Origin: a virus | Length of the DNA: 30,528 bases | IMG/VR virus record: IMGVR_UViG_3300034105_002222 | Coordinates: 1 to 30,528 of that record | Reading direction: 5' to 3' (one strand) | Shown: piece after piece, positions 20,804-28,287 of the stretch | Layout: every line of letters starts with the position of its first letter | How positions within the stretch are numbered: position 1 is the stretch's first letter | The notes under the pieces: generated by a model | What the model saw: the letters and a program-made list of their open reading frames with translations, nothing else | Database searches by the model: none | What the model was told of the DNA's origin: nothing | Translations under genes and position numbers: made by a program

Positions 20804-21248
20804 GGGCAACCTCCTTCCTTGCGGCCTCGATGGCCCGGGCTACCAGGATCCGGGCCGCGGTGGCGATGAACGGAAGGGACTTTTTCTCGGCGGCCTCCCG
20901 CAGGTGCGAGACGATCTCCTCGATCCGCCGCCAGCATTCATCCGGCCCCCAGGCGTCGAGCATCGCGGCATAGTCGGAGCAACCGCAGGAGCCGTCGTCC
21001 TTGATTCCCCACCATGCCAGGGAGCGTTTCAACTGGCATCCGGGGCCGCAGGCATGGAGGGCAAGTCGGCCGCCGAACTCACCCGGGGAGTAGGTGCGGA
21101 CCAGATCCCAGTAGGCCGCGTCGGGGATGTCGACCACCTCTCCGACATCGGGATCAAAGCGCCAAAAACCGCTCCCGAGGATCGCTTCGACGTACCCCGC
21201 GGGCCGCATGTGCGCGACGGCTTTGACAGCATCGAGGGAGACGAGCAT
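20748..21248 (-). CDS. Cysteine-containing planctomycete-phage type protein
   Basis: The ATG at 21248 overlaps the previous stop by two bases (TAATG) and gives 166 residues. The core CGPGCQLKRSLAWWGIKDDG, then SCGCSDYAAMLDAWGPDECW and IVSHLREAAEKKSLPFIATA, has five cysteines (67, 71, 88, 90, 105). It matches a recurring family I associate with planctomycete phages and mobile elements, where GPGTELK..L...GI...P.C.CN.RA..MD..GPDWC is conserved. The cysteines may bind zinc or form a redox centre. Function unknown to me. Useful as a host clue. Confidence 0.72.
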   Translation of the reverse strand: MLVSLDAVKAVAHMRPAGYVEAILGSGFWRFDPDVGEVVDIPDAAYWDLVRTYSPGEFGGRLALHACGPGCQLKRSLAWWGIKDDGSCGCSDYAAMLDAWGPDECWRRIEEIVSHLREAAEKKSLPFIATAARILVARAIEAARKEVAHGIAQGEEGAGPDLVRAR

Positions 21249-21682
21249 TACGGCGGGCTCCCGATCGGGGTGCATGCGGCGGCCTGGGTCGCGTTGTCGA
21301 TGGGAGTGATGTTCCACCCCTCACCGTTTGCGCCTCCACATCCTGTCGCTGACGGGAACCCAGGAGGCTGGGATCCCTCCGCCCATGGGGGATTGCTGAA
21401 AGCGTTGTTCGCCACGTTAAAGAACCAGCCGGCGGAGTTTGGTTGGCAAGGCGAATCACCCCATCCGCCGGGGACTCCGTCTGGAAAGACGATAACATTC
21501 AGGACAGGATTAAAATACGACTGGCGGTAGCACCGCACGAACCGAGAAACGGTTATCTGCCCGTAGTTGGCATACTGCCGAAAGCAGTAGCAGATTACGC
21601 CAGTGCAGCAGCAGGCTTTATTAGCGGCCAGCCCGCCACCCTTCAGGAGTAGCAGGCCGTTATAGGTTATGAGCCCTGCCAC
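21248..21682 (-). CDS. Cysteine-rich minor tail or surface protein
   Basis: A 144-residue protein with a GTG start at 21682, right after the stop of the preceding gene. The N-terminus MAGLITYNGLLLLKGGGLAA runs into NKACCCTGVICYCF, with five cysteines in 11 residues. The rest is aromatic and Gly/Pro-rich (GVPGGWGDSPCQPNSAGWFF), resembling a beta-rich surface domain. Repeated CCC in similar context is known to me from planctomycete prophage tail regions. Lower G+C than neighbours. Position after the minor tail genes suggests a virion component. Confidence 0.65.
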   Translation of the reverse strand: MAGLITYNGLLLLKGGGLAANKACCCTGVICYCFRQYANYGQITVSRFVRCYRQSYFNPVLNVIVFPDGVPGGWGDSPCQPNSAGWFFNVANNAFSNPPWAEGSQPPGFPSATGCGGANGEGWNITPIDNATQAAACTPIGSPP

Positions 21683-21683
21683 C

Positions 21684-22406
21684 TCAGTAGCCGCCTTGAT
21701 TGTTGCTGTACGGGGTGACGCACTCGGTCATTCCAATTTCGACCGGCGTCCCTTCCTCAATGGAGTGGACCCAGACCTTTTTCCGGCGGAATACCAGCTT
21801 CGATGTCGTGACACCCGAGGCTGTCGTCGACACGATCTCGGCGGTGTAGACCAACTCGACCTGATCGGACTCGGGCGCGATGAGGTAGTGTTGTCCTTCG
21901 GCGGTCTCTCCGATCATCACCCACTTTCCGGAGAGAACCTTGCCGAAGTTGTTGAAGGCGTTGAAGGTCTCGCCGGTCGCTGCCTCTGATCCAGGCGTCC
22001 CGCCGTAGACCACCAGGGAAGTCGTCGTGCCCTTCTCCCACACCGACGTTGTCCGTGAGAGCTTTACCGAGCCTCCGCCAGCGCCGACGACGTAGTAAAA
22101 GCCGTGGCGGTTCAATTGGACGGTGACGAAATCGCCCGACTTGAATGCTGCCACGCGGTTGTATGCCGTGAGCGTGACACCAGTGTTTGTCTCGCTGCCC
22201 GGCTCACCGGCCCAGACCTGGAGCGTGGCGGAGGAGTTCTTGGACCAGGCCGCGGTTGTCTTGCACAGGACCGAGTCGGCGTCGTCGCCGGATCCGTAGT
22301 CGGCAGGTTGCGAGGTGCCACCTCGGCCGCCGTTCTCCACCCCACGGACGGCGCGGGCGATCCGGCTCCATGTTTCGCGGGATGCCCCGACAATTCGCCT
22401 TGTCAT
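21684..22406 (-). CDS. Minor tail protein with internal duplication
   Basis: A 240-residue protein containing two similar domains of about 60 residues. Residues about 49-108 begin KTTAAWSKNSSATLQVWAG and end GFYYVVGA. Residues about 118-178 begin RTTSVWEKGTTTSLVVYGG and end QHYLIAPE. Shared features are a W-K-G/N-S/T-T strand, GxPGSEx.TG.T..A.N and a final hydrophobic strand. A C-terminal beta segment follows (LVYTAEIVSTTASGVTTSKL). It overlaps the upstream gene by four bases. Probably a tail-tip or minor structural protein built from a duplicated beta sandwich. Confidence 0.65.
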   Translation of the reverse strand: MTRRIVGASRETWSRIARAVRGVENGGRGGTSQPADYGSGDDADSVLCKTTAAWSKNSSATLQVWAGEPGSETNTGVTLTAYNRVAAFKSGDFVTVQLNRHGFYYVVGAGGGSVKLSRTTSVWEKGTTTSLVVYGGTPGSEAATGETFNAFNNFGKVLSGKWVMIGETAEGQHYLIAPESDQVELVYTAEIVSTTASGVTTSKLVFRRKKVWVHSIEEGTPVEIGMTECVTPYSNNQGGY

Positions 22407-23299
22407 GATGGGGTTCCGAACGCGGAGGTGAAGGAGATTTTTCCGTAGGGGTCGAAGTCGAGCGCCACGGGAGGCGTCCCCGGCGGGAGGGCGACACCGC
22501 TGGCCAGAGCGACAGCCTGTTTCACCGGCCGTCCTTCCCTGCCGAGGATGGCCCGCCTGTTTGTTCCGGTGCTCGTCGGCATTCCGGTGGCATCAACACG
22601 CTCGTTGAACCCCATGTCCCAGGGTTTGACGTGCCAGGTGTCTTCCTTGTAGTCGATCTCGAACGTGCCCTCCCAGTAGGCGGTTGCCGTTTGGGTTGCT
22701 CCGCTTTGGGTAACGATGATCCTCTTTTGAAGATTCCCGAAGGTGCATTTCCAGGTGTCGACCGCACTTGAACCAAGGCTCGGCCAGAGATCGTTGTTGG
22801 TCTTGTTCGACGATCCTTTGATCTGCGCGAACGCCGTGTTGATCGACGTATAGGAACGAGTCAGCGTCCACCCCATGTAGCAGATCTCGCGCTCCATCCC
22901 CTCGAGCGGATCGCCTGCGGAGTTGGCAAGGATGTTGTTGTTGCGGTCCTGGTAGAACGGCAGCGTTTGCGTCGTTCCGCGGGCTTGCCATGCGTCCATC
23001 GGCAGGCCGGTCATCGGGTCCACTTCGACGGTCGGAACGTAATATTGAACCGTCACCGACCACAGCAGCCCGGAGCCATCGGCCGCGGAGTAACTCCACT
23101 TCATCGCCTTGCAGGCGGCGAACGACGGGTGAGCAGTCCCGTAGGCCACGCCGGGGGCCGTGAGGATCGCGGCCACGCTGGTCGTCGGCGGCGGTGCATC
23201 GACACGCACCAGCCACGTTTCTGACAGGTTGTGCGACTGCCGAAACTCCCCGTCACCGGAGGCTTTGTTGGGCGTGTACTTGGTTGCGATGACGGCCAT
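22403..23299 (-). CDS. Tail structural protein after tape measure
   Basis: A 298-residue beta-rich protein, first gene after the tape measure. Visible segments: SHNLSETWLVRVDAPPPTTS, then AMKWSYSAADGSGLLWSVTV and FYQDRNNNILANSAGDPLEG. Aromatic strands and internal GWTLTRSYTSINTAF suggest a distal-tail or baseplate hub role by position (distal tail protein usually follows the tape measure). No family name recognised, though similar proteins occur in planctomycete prophages from memory. Confidence 0.65.
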   Translation of the reverse strand: MAVIATKYTPNKASGDGEFRQSHNLSETWLVRVDAPPPTTSVAAILTAPGVAYGTAHPSFAACKAMKWSYSAADGSGLLWSVTVQYYVPTVEVDPMTGLPMDAWQARGTTQTLPFYQDRNNNILANSAGDPLEGMEREICYMGWTLTRSYTSINTAFAQIKGSSNKTNNDLWPSLGSSAVDTWKCTFGNLQKRIIVTQSGATQTATAYWEGTFEIDYKEDTWHVKPWDMGFNERVDATGMPTSTGTNRRAILGREGRPVKQAVALASGVALPPGTPPVALDFDPYGKISFTSAFGTPS

Positions 23300-23302
23300 G
23301 AT

Positions 23303-24778
23303 TTATCCCGCGAAGGACAACTCCTCGATGTCGACACCCATGTCCTCGGTGTTGTCGGCAATCCTCTCGGTGGCCCGAGCCGTCCGCTCTGCCGCGTCTT
23401 CCGTCTCGCCACGCATCAAGCGGAACATTTCCGCTATGCCTTCCTTGGAGCGGGAGTCGACGGCCCGCAGCTCTTGGTTGGCGGCAGTGACGCCGGCGGC
23501 AACACCAGCGGCGACCCCGCCGCCGGCAATGGTCGTCTTGTTGGCAACGTCCATCTGCCCGGCCGACAGCCTCGACTTTGCCAGGGCCGCGTCGAGGGCT
23601 GCCGTCAGAGGGCCTGCCCCGCCGCCCCCGCCACCCGAGCCGAAGGCGTTGGAGAAGTTCTCGCCCGCCAGGGCAAAGTTTCCGCGGGCGCTGACGGCGA
23701 TCCTCTCGGAGAGCTCCTTCGCGGCGCTGGAGAACAAGCCGACGATTCCCACCGCCCCGGTCAACACCGTCTGGAACATCGCCGTCCAGGCTCGACCCAC
23801 GCCGGCCATGTAGGAGGCCGATCGGCTGATCATCTCCGCCACGTTGCCCCAGATGGCCCCGATGCTGCCGACGAACTCCCACACACCCGTGAGCCCGGAG
23901 ATCAGGAAATCGCCCACGCCGGCCATGTAGCGGGCGGCCTCGATGATGCCCTCCCCGATGGCTTGGCCGATGTTGGTTCCACCCATCGAGCCCACGAAGT
24001 CAGTGAACGTGGTGGCGATCGCCGTGATCGACGGGGCGAGGTATGCGGTGATCTGCTTGACGATGCCACCGATGGCCGCGTGGACCTTGCTGAACGAGTC
24101 GTTCATGGCCTCGACGTCCCGGCCCTGGGCCCCGGTGAGGGCCATCCCGAACCGCTGGGCCTCCTCGGTGGCCTCCCGGATTGATCCGGCCCCGCCGGCA
24201 AACAGGGGGAGCATCTCGGCACCGGCCCGGCCGAATAGCTTGACCGCAGCGGCGGCCCGCTCTGCTTCCGTCGGGAGCCCGGCAATGGCATCGGTGATCG
24301 CGGAGAATCGCTCAGCAGAGGACTTCCCCTGGAGATCGGCCAGCGAGAGCCCGATGGCCGCGAAGCCCGCCTGAGCCGTCGCGGATCCCTGGGCGGCCTT
24401 CACGAATGCCACATCGGCTTTGGTCGCGGCCTTCCCGATGACGTCCATCGAGACCCCGGCGAGGTCGCCAGCGTGGGCCAGACCGGCCAACTCCGAGTAG
24501 GTCATCCCGAGGCGGGCCGACATCTTGCTCGTCGAGTCGATCACCTCGGCCTGGGCCAGGCCAACACCCACCAGGGATCGGGCGTAGCTCATGGCGGTCG
24601 ACGCGACGGAGCCGAGCAGCTGGGCCCCGCTGATCGCGTTCAGCATCTGCATCCCGCCGCGGAGGCTGGCAACGTCCTTCTGGAGCCCCTTCAGGGAGGA
24701 GCTTGCCTTCGAGACGCCAGCCGACAGCCCGGCGCTCGAGGCGGTGAAGATCGCGGAGACTTTGCCGATGCCGGCCAT
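23303..24778 (-). CDS. Tail tape measure protein
   Basis: A 491-residue protein, short for the family. The N-terminus MAGIGKVSAIFTASSAGLSA, then GVSKASSSLKGLQKDVASLR, is the usual helical, Ala/Ser-rich pattern. Long amphipathic helices follow with hydrophobic segments near residues 260-360 (AYLAPSITAIATTFTDFVGS, SGLTGVWEFVGSIGAIWGNV, AMFQTVLTGAVGIVGLF). A Gly-rich break near 388-395 and a charged C-terminal helix (EDAAERTARATERIADNTED) complete it. At about 1.5 angstrom per residue it predicts a tail of roughly 70-75 nm (inference). It directly follows the frameshifted chaperone gene, the expected order in siphoviruses. Confidence 0.87.
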   Translation of the reverse strand: MAGIGKVSAIFTASSAGLSAGVSKASSSLKGLQKDVASLRGGMQMLNAISGAQLLGSVASTAMSYARSLVGVGLAQAEVIDSTSKMSARLGMTYSELAGLAHAGDLAGVSMDVIGKAATKADVAFVKAAQGSATAQAGFAAIGLSLADLQGKSSAERFSAITDAIAGLPTEAERAAAAVKLFGRAGAEMLPLFAGGAGSIREATEEAQRFGMALTGAQGRDVEAMNDSFSKVHAAIGGIVKQITAYLAPSITAIATTFTDFVGSMGGTNIGQAIGEGIIEAARYMAGVGDFLISGLTGVWEFVGSIGAIWGNVAEMISRSASYMAGVGRAWTAMFQTVLTGAVGIVGLFSSAAKELSERIAVSARGNFALAGENFSNAFGSGGGGGGAGPLTAALDAALAKSRLSAGQMDVANKTTIAGGGVAAGVAAGVTAANQELRAVDSRSKEGIAEMFRLMRGETEDAAERTARATERIADNTEDMGVDIEELSFAG

Positions 24779-24779
24779 A

Positions 24780-25453
24780 TCAGATTCCTTGGGCTTCCAT
24801 CTGGGCCGCGAAGAACGGGATCCGTCGCAGCTGGGCTTTCAACTCCTCTTCGGTCTGGACCGGAGAGCGGTAGCTCGGCAGGAACTTTTCCTCGAAGTCA
24901 GGCTCGACCTTGGCCCCCTGGGCCGCCGCCGTCACCGCGGCCAATTTCCCCGACCTTGCCCACTCATCACCGAAGGGCTCGACGCGCCAGAAGGCCATCC
25001 ACCATTTCAGCTGTCGGAGCGTGATCCGCTTCGACAGCGCCTCGACATCCCACTCGTCACACGCCAGGGCCAGCCTCCCGAGAAACAGGGTCAGGGGCTG
25101 GCCGCGGATTTTTCCGCCTCGGCTTCGATCTCCTTGTCGTCGACCTTGAGCAACTCGATCCCGACCTTCCACACCTCGAGGAGCCCGTCGGGCTTCCAGG
25201 CCGCCAGGGTCGGGACGTCGGCATCGGTGAACAGCCGCTTCCCCGCTTCGTCGCACAGGAGCAGACAGGCCACCTTCGCGCGCCACGGGGCCGGCTGGCC
25301 CTTGTTGGCCTCACAGAACAGCGCCCACTCGTCATAGGCCTGGGCGGTCGGATCGAGGAGGAAGACATCACCGCCCCACGCTGCGACATGGAGCCGCGTC
25401 GGGGGGGCAGTCTTGTTGGCCTCGAGGCCGAGGAGATCGTCTCGCGTGAGCAT
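24780..25453 (-). CDS. Predicted frameshift fusion of tail assembly chaperone (G-T type)
   Basis: The frame from 25453 ends at 25091, but a long open frame one base back (-1) overlaps it and continues to 24780 just before the tape measure. Coding-like sequence in that frame starts at about 25109: IRGQPLTLFLGRLALACDEW, then TLRQLKWWMAFWRVEPFGDE and SPVQTEEELKAQLRRIPFFA. It has no good start codon or ribosome site of its own. A -1 slip at the A-run (25109-25113) would give a 224-residue fusion (115 + 109). Lambda G/GT and many siphoviruses use this device between the tail tube and tape measure. Confidence 0.7.
25091..25453 (-). CDS. Tail assembly chaperone, short form (G type)
   Basis: A 120-residue protein from the ATG at 25453: MLTRDDLLGLEANKTAPPTR, then LHVAAWGGDVFLLDPTAQAY, a helical centre and an acidic end, LLKVDDKEIEAEAEKSAASP. 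This matches tail assembly chaperones in size, helical content and location between the tail tube-like genes and the tape measure. The end holds the A-run used for the predicted slip. It should bind the tape measure during tail assembly, in a set ratio with the longer form. Confidence 0.75.
   Translation of the reverse strand: MLTRDDLLGLEANKTAPPTRLHVAAWGGDVFLLDPTAQAYDEWALFCEANKGQPAPWRAKVACLLLCDEAGKRLFTDADVPTLAAWKPDGLLEVWKVGIELLKVDDKEIEAEAEKSAASP
25109..25115 (-). promoter_or_regulatory. Candidate -1 frameshift site, GGAAAAA
   Basis: Zero-frame codons GCG-GAA-AAA-TCC on the minus strand. A -1 slip re-reads AAA on AAA, so the A-site pairing is perfect, while the P-site Glu tRNA would pair with GGA and has a central mismatch. 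It is therefore not a perfect X XXY YYZ heptamer. No strong downstream structure was verified. The slip joins the two coding frames exactly where coding quality switches. Confidence 0.5.
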
Positions 25454-25455
25454 GG

Positions 25456-25836
25456 TTACCCCATGAACTGGAACTGGTAGGAACCTTGGATCAATTCACC
25501 GGCCGAGCCGACACGCTGGACGCTCGCCAGTTGGGCGGGCCAGCTCGTCGTGTTGCCAGCGATGGTGAAAGACAGCGTGGCCGAGAGGCCGATGTCGGAA
25601 CGGGCGAAGGGAGGGTTCCCCCAGCAACGAAACGCGATCGAGCCGGGCTCGATCATGGTGATCTCGACTTGGCGGATCACCCGCGTGTTCCCACCACTGC
25701 CGACGATCGTGGCCGTGGAGCCGGTGGTGTCAGTCGGGGACGCGGCGGAGTATTGCTCGTCGAATCCGATCAAGCCACCGAGCGCGACCCCGCCAAATGA
25801 AACGGAGACGTTTTGCGCGGATGGGATAGCGGTCAT
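25456..25836 (-). CDS. Tail tube-like protein 1
   Basis: A 126-residue beta-rich protein: VSVSFGGVALGGLIGFDEQY, then STATIVGSGGNTRVIRQVEI and SFTIAGNTTSWPAQLASVQR, ending GELIQGSYQFQFMG. The strand pattern (SVSFGGVALGG... / ITMIEPGSIAFRCWGNPPF / GSYQFQFMG) is like tail tube subunits or small tail Ig-like proteins. It sits between the next tube-like gene and the chaperone gene, the normal place for a tube subunit. Whether this or its neighbour is the main tube protein cannot be told. Confidence 0.65.
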   Translation of the reverse strand: MTAIPSAQNVSVSFGGVALGGLIGFDEQYSAASPTDTTGSTATIVGSGGNTRVIRQVEITMIEPGSIAFRCWGNPPFARSDIGLSATLSFTIAGNTTSWPAQLASVQRVGSAGELIQGSYQFQFMG

Positions 25837-25850
25837 GGACCGTCCCCCAT

Positions 25851-26204
25851 TCAGCCAGAGATCTTGAAGGTGGCCGTTCCCCTGACGTACTCACCGACAG
25901 CGCCACCCTCTTCGACATCCGTACAGAAGGCGTTGCCGGTGATCGCCAGACCGGAGCAGGAGATCGCGTACTTCGTGCCCTTGGTCGGGGGATTCTTCCC
26001 GAAGTATTCCAGGCTGATTTCGTCGCCGTCCTTGAGTGGCTCGGCCTGATAAATCCGCAGCGAGTCGGCGGCCTGGGAGCAGTCGGAGACATCGACAAGC
26101 GGGCGGGACTCTTTCCGCTTGATGTTCGTGGCGCGGAACTCGATGGAATTGAAGGAGAACGTGAGCCCTTGCATCGTGTCGATGACTGCGGGAAGTGCGG
26201 GCAT
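25851..26204 (-). CDS. Tail tube-like protein 2
   Basis: A 117-residue protein from the ATG at 26204. A GTG two codons earlier (26210), which overlaps the upstream stop (GTGA), is possible too. GGAGAG serves either. It has a strand pattern like the next gene: DTMQGLTFSFNSIEFRATNI, then RIYQAEPLKDGDEISLEYFG and GEYVRGTATFKISG. The final G-x-x-x-x-G-x-A-T-F-x-I-S-G resembles the end of the neighbouring protein (GELIQGSYQFQFMG), so the two may be diverged paralogues. Likely a tail tube or minor tail component. Confidence 0.65.
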   Translation of the reverse strand: MPALPAVIDTMQGLTFSFNSIEFRATNIKRKESRPLVDVSDCSQAADSLRIYQAEPLKDGDEISLEYFGKNPPTKGTKYAISCSGLAITGNAFCTDVEEGGAVGEYVRGTATFKISG

Positions 26205-26206
26205 TG

Positions 26207-26602
26207 TCACTCTCTCCAGCGGATGAAGATTTGCAGCTCGATCACGAAGTAGGACGGCAGATCCTGCCCATCGGTGAGGTAGACGGCCGTGCCGTCTCGA
26301 TCACTCCTGACGTGAACGTGGTCGATAATGGCCCCCTGCCCCGTGCCGGTGAAGTTCTGGACCGCGCCGACGATCGCGTCGGCCACAGTCCGGGCCGAGG
26401 TCCAGGTGGCCCCGCACACCTCGAGCGTGAACTCCCCCTCCGCGAAGCCCGTCAGGCCGCTGGTCTGGAGGGGCCGCTCGGTCGATTCCCGGGAGTAGAC
26501 GACGAAGGGCAGGGCCGCGGATTCCGACACGGCCACCGGCCAGGCCAGAGCCCCGGCGGTGGTCTCGATCGTGGCCTTGAGCCATGCCTCGGGGCTGCTC
26601 AT
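26207..26602 (-). CDS. Tail terminator/completion-like protein (DUF3168 type)
   Basis: A 131-residue protein: SPEAWLKATIETTAGALAWP, then VAVSESAALPFVVYSRESTE, TLEVCGATWTSARTVADAIV and DLPSYFVIELQIFIRWRE. The pattern (helix, alpha/beta mix, LPFVVY.....R, a helical ...A.AIV, then a final beta strand pair) and place after the HK97 gp10-like gene match tail terminator or completion proteins of the DUF3168 group. It should cap the tail tube and join it to the head connector. It overlaps the 46-residue gene by four bases. Confidence 0.72.
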   Translation of the reverse strand: MSSPEAWLKATIETTAGALAWPVAVSESAALPFVVYSRESTERPLQTSGLTGFAEGEFTLEVCGATWTSARTVADAIVGAVQNFTGTGQGAIIDHVHVRSDRDGTAVYLTDGQDLPSYFVIELQIFIRWRE

Positions 26603-26739
26603 TCAGCCTCCCCGGCCGGGTCGGCCTCGATCACGCCAGCGGCCAGGAGCTCGGCCAGCGTGGCGGCGTCGACGAAGAGGGCATCGCCCGGGAGGTAGTG
26701 GCCCCAGGGCTTCGTGAATCGGACGAGGACGGTTTCCAT
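26599..26739 (-). CDS. Small protein between gp10-like and terminator genes
   Basis: A 46-codon gene from the ATG at 26739: METVLVRFTKPWGHYLPGDA, then LFVDAATLAELLAAGVIEAD and PAGEAE. It overlaps the next ATG by four bases (ATGA). The RF.K.W..Y.PGD...F...A..L...G pattern is a common small phage type, also seen in the protein at 28288-28497. Base composition and tight packing support it as real despite its size. Confidence 0.65.
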   Translation of the reverse strand: METVLVRFTKPWGHYLPGDALFVDAATLAELLAAGVIEADPAGEAE

Positions 26740-26756
26740 GATGGATCTCCGGGGAG

Positions 26757-27311
26757 TCAGAGGGCGGCGCGGCGGGCTGCTTCCTGGGTGGCCCGCTCGA
26801 GGCTCACACCCATTTCGATTTCCATGTTCGACAGGATGCCTGACCGCTTGGCGGCGAGCGTGTCGCGCAACATATGTTTCGGGGGCATGGTCCCGGTGGA
26901 GCCCTGGCCAGCGCTGAAGGAGTTGCCTCGGATTCCCTTCCGGCGGCGCGGCTTGCTGCCGGCCTCGACCAGGACGGAGTGGTCCCCCTTCTGGTTCTTT
27001 TTCTTGCCCTTCCGGCTGAAGCCCACGATCCCGATGGCGGTTCCGCGGAAAGCCTCGTTGGCCCCGCGGGAAACCTTGGTGCCGAACTTCACCACGGTGA
27101 TGACCGATCGCCGTAGGTTGCCGGTTTTTCCGCGGGGTGTCGCGGCCTTGAGCGCCGGCGTGAATGGCTTGATCGACCGCCGGATCGCGGCCTTGAGGTG
27201 CTTCCGGGCCACTGAGCCGGGGAGCTTGGCATAGGCGCGGATCAGGTCATCGATGTCGCGATTGGACTTCTCAGAGAAGAACGCGGAGAAGAAGAGGCCC
27301 GGGGCGCTCAT
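26757..27311 (-). CDS. HK97 gp10-like head-tail protein
   Basis: A 184-residue basic protein: NRDIDDLIRAYAKLPGSVAR, then KHLKAAIRRSIKPFTPALKA and ATPRGKTGNLRRSVITVVKF, GSKPRRRKGIRGNSFSAGQG and the end LERATQEAARRAAL. The TP.GKTGNLRRS motif is the hallmark of the gp10-like tail completion family. It should close the head-tail joint. It overlaps the adaptor gene by four bases and has the usual order after the head-tail adaptor. Confidence 0.87.
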   Translation of the reverse strand: MSAPGLFFSAFFSEKSNRDIDDLIRAYAKLPGSVARKHLKAAIRRSIKPFTPALKAATPRGKTGNLRRSVITVVKFGTKVSRGANEAFRGTAIGIVGFSRKGKKKNQKGDHSVLVEAGSKPRRRKGIRGNSFSAGQGSTGTMPPKHMLRDTLAAKRSGILSNMEIEMGVSLERATQEAARRAAL

Positions 27312-27649
27312 GTCTTTTTCTCCGCGGCCTGGATTGTCTGCTCGGGATCGGCGTCGTCACCGACGACCGAGGAAACCACCAGGATCCGGCCGAGCCGGCT
27401 TTCCCAGATGATCCGGGATGAACCGTCGAGGCCTGGGACCGATGGCACCACGATCAGGTAGGAGGCCTGCCCGGATGTCTGGCCCTGGTCCTGGGTCTCG
27501 CTGTAGCCGATCTGCTCGATCGATCCCCGGCGGCGGGCGATCTTCACCCAGGAGATCGATGCCACCTCACCCACGGCGTTCCGCGTCTCGACGGGGCGCT
27601 CGAAACGGAAGGTATGGGTCTTGTTGCCGGCGGCGGTGCGGTCACCCAT
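27308..27649 (-). CDS. Head-tail adaptor
   Basis: A 113-residue beta-barrel protein of the Phage_H_T_join type: THTFRFERPVETRNAVGEVA, then SWVKIARRRGSIEQIGYSET, SYLIVVPSVPGLDGSSRIIW and RILVVSSVVGDDADPEQTIQ. The usual R...G.I marker and late strand before E are present. It connects the portal-bound adaptor with the tail. Its ATG overlaps the connector stop by one base (TGATG). Confidence 0.85.
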   Translation of the reverse strand: MGDRTAAGNKTHTFRFERPVETRNAVGEVASISWVKIARRRGSIEQIGYSETQDQGQTSGQASYLIVVPSVPGLDGSSRIIWESRLGRILVVSSVVGDDADPEQTIQAAEKKT

Positions 27650-28275
27650 CAGTAGGCTCCCGTGATCGAGATCGACGCCAAGAGCGTCTCGATGCCCATG
27701 GGGAGCTCGTTGGCAATCGTGCCGGTAACCACGCCCTCGCGGTTCTTGAATCCGTGGGCGACATACAGCAGGATCACGGACTCGGCGGCGGGCTCGATCC
27801 GGCCGCCAGCGGGGGGCCCTGCCCAGTAGGTCACCACGAGCGGGGCGTCATCGTCGAACGTCGGCCAGGCGGTGAACCGGATCACCGCTGGGGTCGAGTC
27901 GGAATCGATCGAGTAGGTGGCCGGGTTGACGGCCACCCCGCCCACGGTGATGGCCAGCGGGTGTGTCCCGTCCACCAGGAGCGGCGGGAGCGGGATCCGG
28001 ATCTCGTCCCGGTGGTGGTAGTGGTGATGCCAGAGGCCGTGATGATGGCCGTGGTTGTCGAGGTCACCGACGATGGTGGCCCTGAACTGCCGGGTTGCCA
28101 GCGTCGTCCCGAGGCGCTGCTCCACCAGCCGGCGGCCGGTGGAGATCAAGCGCAGCAGGAGAGCGTCGTCGTCGGACTGCTCCGGGAGTAAGCCCACCTG
28201 GCCCTTGGCAGAAGCCAGAGAGACGGGCTCGACCTCAGGCTCGGAGAGTTGCTTCAGGGAGCGGAGCTTCAGCAT
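27649..28275 (-). CDS. Head-tail connector with histidine-rich insert
   Basis: A 208-residue protein of the gp6-like connector family: EPVSLASAKGQVGLLPEQSD, then DDALLLRLISTGRRLVEQRL early, a beta middle (VGGVAVNPATYSIDSDSTPA) and a helical end (PAAESVILLYVAHGFKNREG). It should sit on the portal ring. Unusual is residues 75-88 (H, then HHH, LW, HHH, Y, HH): nine His in 14 residues, encoded at 28012-28053. Connectors of this family do not normally have this, so a loop that binds metal or forms a surface cluster is suggested. ATG follows no overlap. Confidence 0.8.
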   Translation of the reverse strand: MLKLRSLKQLSEPEVEPVSLASAKGQVGLLPEQSDDDALLLRLISTGRRLVEQRLGTTLATRQFRATIVGDLDNHGHHHGLWHHHYHHRDEIRIPLPPLLVDGTHPLAITVGGVAVNPATYSIDSDSTPAVIRFTAWPTFDDDAPLVVTYWAGPPAGGRIEPAAESVILLYVAHGFKNREGVVTGTIANELPMGIETLLASISITGAY

Positions 28276-28287
28276 GGGGCCCCCTGG

